Shown piece by piece: positions 42,456 to 50,565 of a DNA stretch of 62,757 nucleotides. A model generated the notes under the pieces. That model ran no database searches. It saw only the letters and a program-made list of their open reading frames with translations, and was not told the DNA's origin. This DNA comes from Alphaproteobacteria bacterium. Its GTDB lineage: Bacteria > Pseudomonadota > Alphaproteobacteria > Caulobacterales > Caulobacteraceae. Numbering within the stretch: position 1 is the first letter of the stretch; every line of letters begins with the position of its first letter. The DNA lies in the NCBI GenBank assembly GCA_018821435.1, contig JAHJME010000003.1, positions 1 through 62,757 on the forward strand, read 5' to 3'. The position numbers and the translations under genes are program-made.

Positions 42456-45400
42456 TGTTGAAGAGGCTTTCCCACTCTTCGGAAGCGAAGAGATCGTCGA
42501 TTTCCGCAAGAGCCGGGGCGTCCTCAGGCTCCTCTCTCACGACAGGACCACCCTCCAGCCTCGACAGGAAGGCTGCCAACTCCGCAGGTTCCGCCCAGCG
42601 GACCCGGTGGGCGTTCTCGGTCGCGTCAGCCAGGATGGCGGCAGGAACCGGACTGCTCCAGCTCAGGTCTCCATCTCGCGACACCGCCATCGCCAGCTCC
42701 TTCAGCAGTAATCCGGCGAGTCCGGTGGCGGGATGACGGTCCTGCCAGTGCTCCGGACATTCCGCCGCGCCGCAGGCCACGAGTACTGCGAGGAGGTCGG
42801 CAGACCCCTGAGACCCGAGGCGGGACTGGGTCACCCGTCCTGCGCCGATCCAGCCGATCGACCCGAGAAGCGCCAGATGCAGCAGGCCCGAGAGGAGGTG
42901 GGCGGGCGTGGGCGGGTCAGAGCCGAGCGCAGCATCACGCCCGGAGGAGAGCGCCCAGCGGGCGTGGGTTTCCTGCAGGCGGAGCCACTCGCTTTTCACC
43001 GTTTCGGGCGCCGGCCATTCCGACGGCGTCGCGACCGAAAGCAGCGAACGGAAGACGTCGTCTTCGGACGATCGCTTCGCCCACTCGCACAGGCGCCATT
43101 CGAAGGGGCCGGTCCAGGCGGCAAACTGGCTCCGCGTGACGCCCGACCGCAGCGCCCTGGAATACGTCCGCGCCTGACCCGTCGAGAGAAGCGCTGCGCT
43201 CACGCTGACGTACCGCTCTGACCGCAGCGCATAGACTCCGGGCGCTGCCCTGACGAACACCGGGTGAGACAGCAGGATCGGCCCGACGCTCGCGCCGGAA
43301 ATGCCCGGCATGGCCTTCAGTGCGCGGTCTCGAAGATCGACATGGCGCTGAGGTCCCTCCCGTTCGAGCACATCATGGAGCCAGGCGGAGAGCGAACCCG
43401 GCTCGAAGCTGATGTTCAGCGCCGCATCGGCGAGCGGCGGCAGAGCGTCCGGATGCCCCGGCCAGCGGGTCGCTGCGGGCAGGACGGCCCAGACCTGATC
43501 AAACAGGCGATGGAACAGGTGCGGATTTTCGTCGAGCTGCATGGCGATCATCCGGGGGGAGCGCTCGTCGTCGTGCGCGGCAGCAGCGTCCAGTTCGGCA
43601 AGCCGCCAGACGTCGAAAACGGGTGCGCCTGTGCTGACGGCGAGGGCGTGCATGCGCGCGGCCCGACGCGCCTTGGGGCCGAGATATCCCGAATGGACAT
43701 ATCCTTCGTGCACCCGCACACCGGCAACCAGCGACATCGCAGGTCCAGCGATGGCCGGCTCGAGGCCGGCATCTCGACACACGACCGCGAACGTCTGCGG
43801 CAGCGGCCGGCCTTCGAGCGCGCGCCGCAGGCGGTCCGCCGCATCGCGCATATCGCTCGCAGACCCGCCAGGCGGCAGCCATCCCCCGGGCGCCGGCGTC
43901 GCAAAGGCGTCGAGCCAGGCGCCAGGCCCGCCATGCACGACGTCCACAGCAAGCTGGAGCAGTGGGAAGAGCTTGCGGATTCTCGGGCCGAGCTCGTCGG
44001 AAGGGACGAGCCCGTCACCCGCCGCCACAATGGTCCAGGCCTCCGTTCCACGTTCGGCCAGCAGACGTTCGAACGCCGTCCGCCACGGGCGATGCGACAG
44101 GATCCGCAGCGCCTTCTTCTCGACCTGGCGCACGCGTTCACGGGTGACGTGCACCCGGTCGGCGACGTCCTGCAGAGTGAGCGGTGGATCGCCGGCCAAG
44201 CCGTACCGCCATCCGAGCACCGACTGATGGCGCTCGTTCAGCGCGGCGATCGCTGCATTGACGGAGGCCTGGGGGTCGACAGCAGATGAACCTCCGTCGA
44301 GCGGGGCCTCTTCGGTCCCTTCCGTCCCGTCGAATGCCGGAGCGCGTGGCGTGGACGCCTCGAGGGCCAGTCTCGACACCAGGTCCGCAAGGGCTGCGAC
44401 CGACGTGCGCCCGAGGCCATCGATCCCCGACAGCGTCCGGATCGCGGCGGCCGGATCGACAGCCAGCGCGGACAGCGGGTAGCTGCGCAGGGCCGGGACC
44501 AAGGCGACGCGATTGGCGATCCGGACCGGCAGGTCCGCGTGGTCCGCCAGGTCCGCGACAGTCATTCCGTCGAGGACGTGTCGCTCAAGGGCTTCAGGTT
44601 CGTCCGGCGTTCGGGCTGCCGGCTCCGCCATCGGGAGCCGTCCCGCCATCACATCGCGGGCGAAGCTTTCGACGAGGACACCCAGTTCCCGGAAGGTCGT
44701 CCTCCCCAGATCCTGCACGCGAAGAATTTCGGCTTCCGTCAGTCTGCCCGCGATCATGTCGGCGACCGAGTGCTCGTCGAAGAGACGCGTCCGGTGGATC
44801 ATGTTGCTGAGGCGGGTTGATGCGCGGCTGGTGCGTATGAGAGTTGCCAGGGTTGTCGTGGACAGCAGCCCGTCCGAAGCATCGACTGCGTCGGTGGCGA
44901 GATCGTCCGGCGAACTCACCTCAAGGAAGTCTTCGCCGCCAGCCTTGAGGCGGCGTCGATACTGGCCAACCAGGCTGGCCAGCTCGTCGTAGGTGGTCTG
45001 TCCGAAGCCGGGGATCGAAAGAAAGGCGCGCCGATCGCGAACGTCATTACGGAATGCAGATATCGGCTGGGCAGCGAGGGGCATGGCCTTCATGCAGTTG
45101 CGCAGGCGTACCGAACCGCGTGCGTCGGCAAGGTCGGCCAGCGTAGGGCCTTCCGACATGGACGAGACATCAGATGCCCGGCCGGCCGCAGGCTCGATTG
45201 GGGGGGGCGTCTTATGAGCGGCGGCTTCCGCCGTCTCGAAGCTGCTTGGCCCCGTGTCTTCGGCCTCCACCTCCGCATCGAGTTCGTCCGGCGCGGTTGC
45301 GCCTTCGATGCCCTCGACTCCGCTTCCGATCCTGGCGGGGAGGGCCTTGTCTTCGAGGTAGGCCACACAGAGGCGGTGGAGCTCCTCGTACTTGGTGATC

Positions 45401-45843
45401 CCGAAGCCAAGCAGGCCGAGAAGCTTTGCACGTGACGGCGTGCCGTCGAGGAATTCCCTGACGGTTGTGATCTCAAACACTGGGTACATGCCGGCGCTCA
45501 GAGCGAGTCCATGGGACGTAGCGCTGCGATTCACGAGCTCGAGGAGAGAGATCGAGCCGGACACAGCGGGTGGCCGGTCTACAACCTCATCAGTCTCGCC
45601 CGTGCAGGCCTCCGGACGTTCCGCGTCAGCCCCGCGTTCAGGTGGCGTGGTCGTTTCCGGCCGATCTGCCGCGAAGCCGGTCGTTGCAGAGCCGACCTCC
45701 TGCAGAGCGGACGGGCTTGGCACTGCAGGGTTCGGAATTGCCGGCCGCATTGCCGCCGCTGCGGCCTCGAGCTCCAGCGCGATCAGCGCGCGCTTCGCCG
45801 CCGAGGCCGCGCGGAGGCCCGCTATCAGGTCTCTCCAGCCCAT
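42451..45843 (-). CDS. Giant RNAP-alpha-CTD-repeat / sigma-region-4 / winged-HTH protein
   Basis: An 1130-aa protein. Four repeats of about 65 residues (about 98-165, 233-298, 330-397, 427-492) share a pattern: T-L/V-A-x-L-A, S-x-R-L-x-N, then L-x-x-x-G-L-G-R-T-x-x-x-E-L. This matches the helix-hairpin-helix of RNA polymerase alpha-CTD (compare TVREFLDG ... LLGFGITKYEELH). Residues about 530-582 resemble sigma-70 region 4: LNERHQSVLGWRYGLAG then TLQDVADRVHVTRERVRQVE. Three winged-HTH-like segments follow (about 673-735, 738-790, 815-873); the last (LHDVLEREGPQRHVDLRDRA ... HPVFVRAAPGVYALR) fits HARE-HTH/RNAP-delta domains. A Pro/Ala-rich linker (about 30-95) and acidic C-terminus flank this. 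No enzymatic motif is seen. Probably a DNA-binding or transcription-interacting component of the defence island. Confidence 0.85.
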   Translation of the reverse strand: MGWRDLIAGLRAASAAKRALIALELEAAAAAMRPAIPNPAVPSPSALQEVGSATTGFAADRPETTTPPERGADAERPEACTGETDEVVDRPPAVSGSISLLELVNRSATSHGLALSAGMYPVFEITTVREFLDGTPSRAKLLGLLGFGITKYEELHRLCVAYLEDKALPARIGSGVEGIEGATAPDELDAEVEAEDTGPSSFETAEAAAHKTPPPIEPAAGRASDVSSMSEGPTLADLADARGSVRLRNCMKAMPLAAQPISAFRNDVRDRRAFLSIPGFGQTTYDELASLVGQYRRRLKAGGEDFLEVSSPDDLATDAVDASDGLLSTTTLATLIRTSRASTRLSNMIHRTRLFDEHSVADMIAGRLTEAEILRVQDLGRTTFRELGVLVESFARDVMAGRLPMAEPAARTPDEPEALERHVLDGMTVADLADHADLPVRIANRVALVPALRSYPLSALAVDPAAAIRTLSGIDGLGRTSVAALADLVSRLALEASTPRAPAFDGTEGTEEAPLDGGSSAVDPQASVNAAIAALNERHQSVLGWRYGLAGDPPLTLQDVADRVHVTRERVRQVEKKALRILSHRPWRTAFERLLAERGTEAWTIVAAGDGLVPSDELGPRIRKLFPLLQLAVDVVHGGPGAWLDAFATPAPGGWLPPGGSASDMRDAADRLRRALEGRPLPQTFAVVCRDAGLEPAIAGPAMSLVAGVRVHEGYVHSGYLGPKARRAARMHALAVSTGAPVFDVWRLAELDAAAAHDDERSPRMIAMQLDENPHLFHRLFDQVWAVLPAATRWPGHPDALPPLADAALNISFEPGSLSAWLHDVLEREGPQRHVDLRDRALKAMPGISGASVGPILLSHPVFVRAAPGVYALRSERYVSVSAALLSTGQARTYSRALRSGVTRSQFAAWTGPFEWRLCEWAKRSSEDDVFRSLLSVATPSEWPAPETVKSEWLRLQETHARWALSSGRDAALGSDPPTPAHLLSGLLHLALLGSIGWIGAGRVTQSRLGSQGSADLLAVLVACGAAECPEHWQDRHPATGLAGLLLKELAMAVSRDGDLSWSSPVPAAILADATENAHRVRWAEPAELAAFLSRLEGGPVVREEPEDAPALAEIDDLFASEEWESLFNT

Positions 45844-46104
45844 CTCACGTTACCCCACCCTGTAGACGAACATATCGTCGTACGAACGGCGTGATCCAGC
45901 CGATAAACTTGGCCCGTGAAGGAATCTGTCAACGCCGTGAGCCCTCAGTGCAGACGGCGCCGAATGTCTCACGCTCCCGCGACGTCATTCTACGCAAGGA
46001 CGGCAACCGGGCCGTCGCGCATCACCGACGTCTTGATCGACCTGGCTGCCGATGGATGGATGACGCGCGATGCCCCAGCGATCAATCGCTGCATTTCTCG
46101 ACTA
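45844..46104. other. Promoter-side gap of the giant gene
   Basis: About 260 bases upstream of the 1130-aa gene. A plus-strand frame from 45916 to 46161 exists but lacks a ribosome binding site and protein-like composition. The region is AT-richer than its surroundings near 45870-45910, where the minus-strand promoter would be expected. Confidence 0.3.
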
Positions 46105-46290
46105 TCAGTTAGCCGCGACTGCTTCACGCCACGTTCGGGCTACCGCCCGAAGCTGTTCTGACTGGACCACGAGCAGCCGCCCCTTTTCGGCAGCACGGTC
46201 CGCACGCGCGAAATCGTCAGTCGGGGTGGGTTGGTGACGAGCGTTCGTCTTGCCCTCGTCGACAACGCCAGCGCCGCGACTGGTTTCCAA
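46105..46290 (-). CDS. Possible small hypothetical protein
   Basis: A 61-aa frame beginning at TTG 46290 with a helical C-terminus (GRLLVVQSEQLRAVARTW). It follows the next gene on the same strand by 21 bases, so it may be a second cistron, but no ribosome binding site is clear. It may equally be non-coding. Confidence 0.25.
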   Translation of the reverse strand: METSRGAGVVDEGKTNARHQPTPTDDFARADRAAEKGRLLVVQSEQLRAVARTWREAVAAN

Positions 46291-46311
46291 CGGCGACGGC
46301 CTCGGCGACTT

Positions 46312-46566
46312 TCAGAGGTCCTCGCGGGCCACCTCGCGAACAGTTTCGCCGTCGGAGACCAGCTTGACCGTGATGGAGCGAGGCGGACACGACACCGTCA
46401 CTTCATACGTATCGCCCTGCCCGAAACGATCACCGGCGATCCCCACCAGCCGCTCGCCTCGCGCCTTATGATGCTCGTAGATGCGCAGAACGTCCTTCAG
46501 ATAGCGCCCAAAGACGAGTGCGCGACCGTCGGCCAGTATCTCGACGCCTCTCACCACGGCCTCCAA
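46312..46566 (-). CDS. Small hypothetical protein
   Basis: An 84-aa frame with protein-like composition: EILADGRALVFGRYLKDVLR, followed by RLVGIAGDRFGQGDTYEV, reads like an alpha/beta domain with a hydrophobic core, ending in charged KLVSDGETVREVARED. Start may be the ATG at 46566 or a GTG at 46554. It lies between the defence island and the tRNA-Leu. Unknown family. Confidence 0.5.
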   Translation of the reverse strand: MEAVVRGVEILADGRALVFGRYLKDVLRIYEHHKARGERLVGIAGDRFGQGDTYEVTVSCPPRSITVKLVSDGETVREVAREDL

Positions 46567-46688
46567 CGACTGCCAAGGTCTTGGACGGTCACATCGCCAA
46601 CGCGCCTGTCCAGGTCAAGCGGCGTCCTCGACGAAACCCTTCGGACGCACTTGGCGACCCAGGGTTCGTTGGCTAGAACCTCGCCGAC

Positions 46689-46773
46689 GCGGGCGTGGTG
46701 AAACTGGTAGACGCGCTGGATTCAAAATCCGGTTCCGAAAGGAGTGTCGGTTCGACCCCGACCGCCCGCACCA
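46689..46773 (+). tRNA. tRNA-Leu (anticodon CAA)
   Basis: A seven-pair acceptor stem GCGGGCG/CGCCCGC, discriminator A and encoded CCA at the end. The anticodon arm CTGGA-TTCAAAA-TCCGG presents CAA, decoding UUG. A long class-II variable arm (TTCCGAAAGGAGT region) and the T-arm GTCGG-TTCGACC-CCGAC are also recognisable. Its 5' side borders the defence island, and its 3' side the third catabolic cluster. Confidence 0.92.
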
Positions 46774-46813
46774 TCCTTTGGATCTCTGACCTTCGTAATC
46801 CGGCGCCTGGCCG

Positions 46814-48127
46814 CTAGCGTGGGTGCGCCATCAGGTGCTTGGCCAGCGCGTCGTAGGCAGGCAGGGAGGTCGGGTCCAGATTGCCGTTCGCCGCCAGCGG
46901 GAACGAGGCGAAGCGTACGATCGACATCTCGGCCTTGGGGTCGACGTAGCAGGCCTGGCCATGGACGCCGCGGGCCATGAACGCGCCGTTGTCGTTATGC
47001 GAGACCCACCACTGATTATGGTAGCTCCAGCCGGGCAGGGTGGCGTAGCCGGCTTTGGCGAAGTTGGCCTTGCTGGCGCCGCGCGCGATGTCGGCGACGA
47101 CGGCCGCCGGCACGATCTGCCGGCCGTTGAAGCGGCCGCCCAGCCGCATCATCTCGCAGAAGCGCGCGAAGTCCCTTAGCTGCAGGTTCAGGCCGCCGGC
47201 GGCATAGGCCGCGCCGTTGCTGTCGACCTGCATGTAGCCGTCCTGCTCCATGCCCAGCGGCTGCCAGAGGCGTTCGCTCAGCACCTGTTCCAGATGCTGG
47301 CCGGTGACCCGGCTGACCAGCCAGCCCACGACCTCGGTGTTGACCGACTTGTAGGCGAAGGCCTGGCCGTGCTCGCCGGCCTTCTTCACCGTCTTGAGGT
47401 AATCGTAGCTGGTGGTGGGACCACTGTAGCCCGCCGGCCGGGGCAGCAGGCTGGCGGCGCGGACGAAGTTCCAGGCGTCCGAGTTCGGGTCGGCGTAGTT
47501 CTCCGTGTATTCCAGGCCGGTGGTCATATCGAGCACCTGGCCCACCGTCGCGTCGCCGAACGCGCTGTCCTTCAGTTCCGGCAGGTAGCGCGAGACCTTG
47601 GCGTCGCGGTCCAGCTTGCCCTCGGCGACCAGCGTCGCGGCGATCGTTCCGACAAAGGACTTCGTCGCCGAATGGGCGATGTGCATGCCCTCGGGCTTCA
47701 GCGCGCCGAAGTAGCGCTCATAGACGATGGCGCCCTTGTGCATCACGACGATGCCGTCGGTGTAGTTGGCCGCCACCGACTGGCCCCAGGTCATCGGCTG
47801 ATTGGCGCCCAGCGTGGTGAAGGTGACGCCGTCGAGATCTGTGCGCTGGGCCACCGGCAACCGGCTGACCGGACCCGCGCCGCGCGAGACGCCGACCGTG
47901 GGAAACAGTTCGCGCCAATGCGAGAAGGTCCAGCGGATTTGCGGGAACTGCAGGAAGCTGCTGTCCTCGAACCGAATGGTCCGTTCGGGCGGCGGCGGCG
48001 AGCCGATCATCCAGCCCATGGCGATCGGATCGCTGGCCTTCGCGTCCAGGAAATTCGCAGGGGCTTGGGCCATGGCGGTGCTCCCGGTCAGCAGGGATAG
48101 GGCAAGGGCCAGCAGGGGATTTTTCAA
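46814..48127 (-). CDS. Exported serine hydrolase (class C beta-lactamase-like)
   Basis: A 437-aa protein from a TTG at 48127, preceded by GGGAG. It begins with a signal peptide (about 1-21, ending TAMAQ). The SxxK motif is Ser153-Lys156 (AHSATKSF), and the Tyr partner is in YKSVNTEVVGW, as in 6-aminohexanoate-dimer-hydrolase-like and esterase-like relatives. The frame is open to 48187 but lacks leader character there. It probably cleaves an ester or amide bond in the periplasm. A copy of the local operator (48188-48209) lies about 60 bases upstream. Confidence 0.85.
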   Translation of the reverse strand: MKNPLLALALSLLTGSTAMAQAPANFLDAKASDPIAMGWMIGSPPPPERTIRFEDSSFLQFPQIRWTFSHWRELFPTVGVSRGAGPVSRLPVAQRTDLDGVTFTTLGANQPMTWGQSVAANYTDGIVVMHKGAIVYERYFGALKPEGMHIAHSATKSFVGTIAATLVAEGKLDRDAKVSRYLPELKDSAFGDATVGQVLDMTTGLEYTENYADPNSDAWNFVRAASLLPRPAGYSGPTTSYDYLKTVKKAGEHGQAFAYKSVNTEVVGWLVSRVTGQHLEQVLSERLWQPLGMEQDGYMQVDSNGAAYAAGGLNLQLRDFARFCEMMRLGGRFNGRQIVPAAVVADIARGASKANFAKAGYATLPGWSYHNQWWVSHNDNGAFMARGVHGQACYVDPKAEMSIVRFASFPLAANGNLDPTSLPAYDALAKHLMAHPR

Positions 48128-48187
48128 CGACGACTCCCAGGTGACCTCTCGTCGACCGTTAGCGCGGAACAAGACCGCGTCGGCCAT

Positions 48188-48209
48188 TAGGTCTTATTTT
48201 GAAAGTAAA
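48188..48209 (-). promoter_or_regulatory. Local operator motif, copy I
   Basis: On the minus strand TTACTTTCAAAATAAGACCTAA fits ACTTKC, seven bases, RACTWT with two differences. It lies upstream of the serine hydrolase gene. Confidence 0.4.
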
Positions 48210-48258
48210 AGGATCGGCGCCGGGTGTCAAAGGCTTGAGCCGGCTTCCGCTGCGGGCC

Positions 48259-49200
48259 TTAGGCCTTCGCGCGCTCCTTGGGGCGGCGCTCGGTCACCGT
48301 GTCCAACAGCAGCGGGACCCGGCACTCGCTGCAGACGACCGCCGCCGAGACCGGCTTGCCGCAGGCGTTGTGGATCACCTCGACGGGCGGCCCCGAGGCG
48401 TCGGCCAGCCAACGGTCGGCCCACAGCAGCAGGGCCAGGGCGTGGGGATAAAGATCCTTGCCCTTCTTGGTCAGCCAGTACTCGTAACGCGGAGGCGACA
48501 TCTCGTAGAGGCGGCGCTCGAACACCCCATTGGCGACCAGGGCCCGCAGGCGGTCGGTGAGGATGTTGGTGGCGATGTCGAGCATCGCCTGGATGTCGTC
48601 GAAGCGATGGATGCCGAAGTACTGGGTGGAGATGATCATCCCCGTCCAGCGGTCGCCGGTCATATCGATCACGTCGGAGACCGGCCGGGCGGACGCGTCG
48701 TCGCCGGCGGGTTGCCGCCGACGGTGAAGCCGGGTGACCTGCATTTCCTCGAAGCCCGCGCCCGGCCCCGGGCGATGGCTGCAGCTATGTAGCGAGATGT
48801 CGCCCCCGCAGTGGGTGCAGATCATCTGCGGCAACATCGAGCGGCCGCAGGTGGTGTGCGCCAGGCCGGCCGGTCCGTTCGGCGAGACCTCGTCCCAGCG
48901 GATGCCCCAGCACCAGGCGATGAGCACGGAGTCGAACAGGCCCAGACCCATCTCGGTCAGGTGATAGGCCTGGCGGGCGGCGCCCTCACGATGCGCGCGC
49001 TGCTCCAGGATGCCGTTGGCCACCAGGCCGCGCAGGCGGGTCGACAGCGTGTTGCGCGGGGCGCCGGTGCGGGCGCGGAAGTCCTCGAAGCGTGTGACGC
49101 CCCGGAACGCCTCTTCCAGGATCAACTGACTCCATCGGTCGCCGATGGCGTTCAGCGCTCGATGGACCGAGTTCTTGATGATCTTCCGGGTGCGCGCCAT
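48259..49200 (-). CDS. Tandem HxlR-type regulator with duplicated Cys/His clusters
   Basis: A 313-aa protein that is an internal duplication. Each half has a winged HTH of HxlR type: residues 10-90 (GDRWSQLILEEAFRGVTRFEDF) and 173-260 (GDRWTGMIISTQYFGIHRFDDI). Each is followed by an identically spaced His/Cys cluster: H115-C118-C128-C131 (HTTC ... CTHC) and H277-C280-C290-C293 (HNAC ... CSEC), likely zinc sites. Ordinary HxlR proteins have one domain of about 110-130 aa and act as dimers; here one chain supplies both halves. It lies inside the cluster whose promoters share a direct-repeat motif, so it is the best candidate for that operator's ligand. Confidence 0.85.
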   Translation of the reverse strand: MARTRKIIKNSVHRALNAIGDRWSQLILEEAFRGVTRFEDFRARTGAPRNTLSTRLRGLVANGILEQRAHREGAARQAYHLTEMGLGLFDSVLIAWCWGIRWDEVSPNGPAGLAHTTCGRSMLPQMICTHCGGDISLHSCSHRPGPGAGFEEMQVTRLHRRRQPAGDDASARPVSDVIDMTGDRWTGMIISTQYFGIHRFDDIQAMLDIATNILTDRLRALVANGVFERRLYEMSPPRYEYWLTKKGKDLYPHALALLLWADRWLADASGPPVEVIHNACGKPVSAAVVCSECRVPLLLDTVTERRPKERAKA

Positions 49201-49329
49201 GGCTCTCCGATCCAGGCCTATAGACGCCTCTCCGAGGTGTCCAGCGTCTCGGCGTTCCGTGGAATCCGCGATCTCAAGTTGAAGGCTTCCCAGGCGCCGC
49301 CAAGCCGCCGGTCTCGGTGTGCAAGCCGG

Positions 49330-50514
49330 TCAGAAGCCGAGCTGCCGCCCGGCCAGATCGCGCAGGATCTCCTCCGAACCGCCACCGATCACGAAGATAC
49401 GCGCCTCGCGGTAGATGCGTTCGACGCGGTTGTCGCCGGTGTAGGCGCGGCCGCCCAGCACCTGCAGGCTTTCGCGGGCGCAGTGCTCCAGGGTGGTCGT
49501 GGCCTGCACCTTCAGCATCGCCAGGTCCGCCACCGGCGTCTCGCCGCGATGGAAGCGCCAGACGACCATGTCCATGTAGGCGTAGGCCGCGTTCAGACGC
49601 TGGATCATCTGCACGATCTTCTGCCGGATCGCCTGGTGGTCGATGAGCCGCTGGCCGAACGTCTGCCGCTCGCGGGCCCAGGCGATCGCCTCGGCGATGG
49701 CGGTCCGCGCCATGGCCAGGGTGGCCGAGATGCCGCTGAACCGCTCGATGTTGAACTGGTTGGCCAGCCCCGCGAAGCCGCGGTTCTCCACGCCGATCAG
49801 GTTGGCGGTCGGCACCTCGACGTTCTCGAACGTAATCGAGCCGTTGTTGCGGTTGTACCACTCCAGGCCCTCGACCGGCTTGGTGGAGACGCCGGGACGA
49901 TCGGCCTCGATCAGCAGCAGGGACAATCCGCCGACGCCCGGCCCGCCGGTGCGTACGGCCGTCAGCATGAAGTCGGCGCGCGTAGCGCCCGAGATCAGCG
50001 TCTTGCCGCCGTTGACCACATAGGTGTCGCCGCGCTTCTCGGCGGTCGTCTGGAACGCGCCGACGTCGGAGCCGCCCGACGGCTCGGTCACCGCGAAGGC
50101 CATCTTCTTCTCGCCAGCCAGGACGGGGCGCGCCACGCGCTCCAGCATCTCGGCGGGGCCGAACGCGATGACCGGGGGCAGGGCGATCCAGTGGGTGGCG
50201 AGGTCGGCGAAGACCACGCCCGAGCCCATGCGGAAGAACTCCTCCGCGAAGATGATGCGGTGATAGAGGTCGATGTCCTCGCCCGTGCCGCCCAGGGCCT
50301 TGTCGAAGCCCATGCCCAGGACGCCCGCGGCGGCCGCCTTCGTATAGACGTCGTCGGGGAAGGTGGAGGCCGCATCCCACGCCTTGAGGTTCGGCGCGAT
50401 CTCCTGTTCCACGAAGGCGCGGAGCTGTTGGCGCCAGGCGTCGTGGACGGGTGTCAGGAAGGGGCTCGGCGGCCGCAGTCCGTCGAAGTCGAGCGCAGGT
50501 TTCTCGGCCGCCAT
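49330..50514 (-). CDS. Acyl-CoA dehydrogenase
   Basis: A 394-aa flavoprotein of normal ACAD length. The FAD-binding strand FAVTEPSGGSDVGAFQT lies near 125-141 and the C-terminal REARIFVIGGGSEEILRDL signature carries the isoalloxazine-contacting residues. It oxidises an acyl-CoA to the enoyl-CoA. The ATG at 50514 has GGAGA six bases upstream; the ATG at 50520 sits right on it. It follows the thiolase gene by 51 bases on the same strand, so the two are one operon. Confidence 0.92.
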   Translation of the reverse strand: MAAEKPALDFDGLRPPSPFLTPVHDAWRQQLRAFVEQEIAPNLKAWDAASTFPDDVYTKAAAAGVLGMGFDKALGGTGEDIDLYHRIIFAEEFFRMGSGVVFADLATHWIALPPVIAFGPAEMLERVARPVLAGEKKMAFAVTEPSGGSDVGAFQTTAEKRGDTYVVNGGKTLISGATRADFMLTAVRTGGPGVGGLSLLLIEADRPGVSTKPVEGLEWYNRNNGSITFENVEVPTANLIGVENRGFAGLANQFNIERFSGISATLAMARTAIAEAIAWARERQTFGQRLIDHQAIRQKIVQMIQRLNAAYAYMDMVVWRFHRGETPVADLAMLKVQATTTLEHCARESLQVLGGRAYTGDNRVERIYREARIFVIGGGSEEILRDLAGRQLGF

Positions 50515-50565
50515 CACCATTCTCCAAAATCCAGATGCCTATCGGTCGCGCGTCCGACCGGCGCC

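Noticed and set aside
32852..45843. CRISPR array or cas genes in the island
   Set aside because: No regularly spaced repeats and no Cas protein motifs were seen.
46689..46773. Direct repeat of the tRNA-Leu 3' end as an attachment site
   Set aside because: Scanned for copies of GGTTCGACCCCGACC within the window and found only the tRNA itself.
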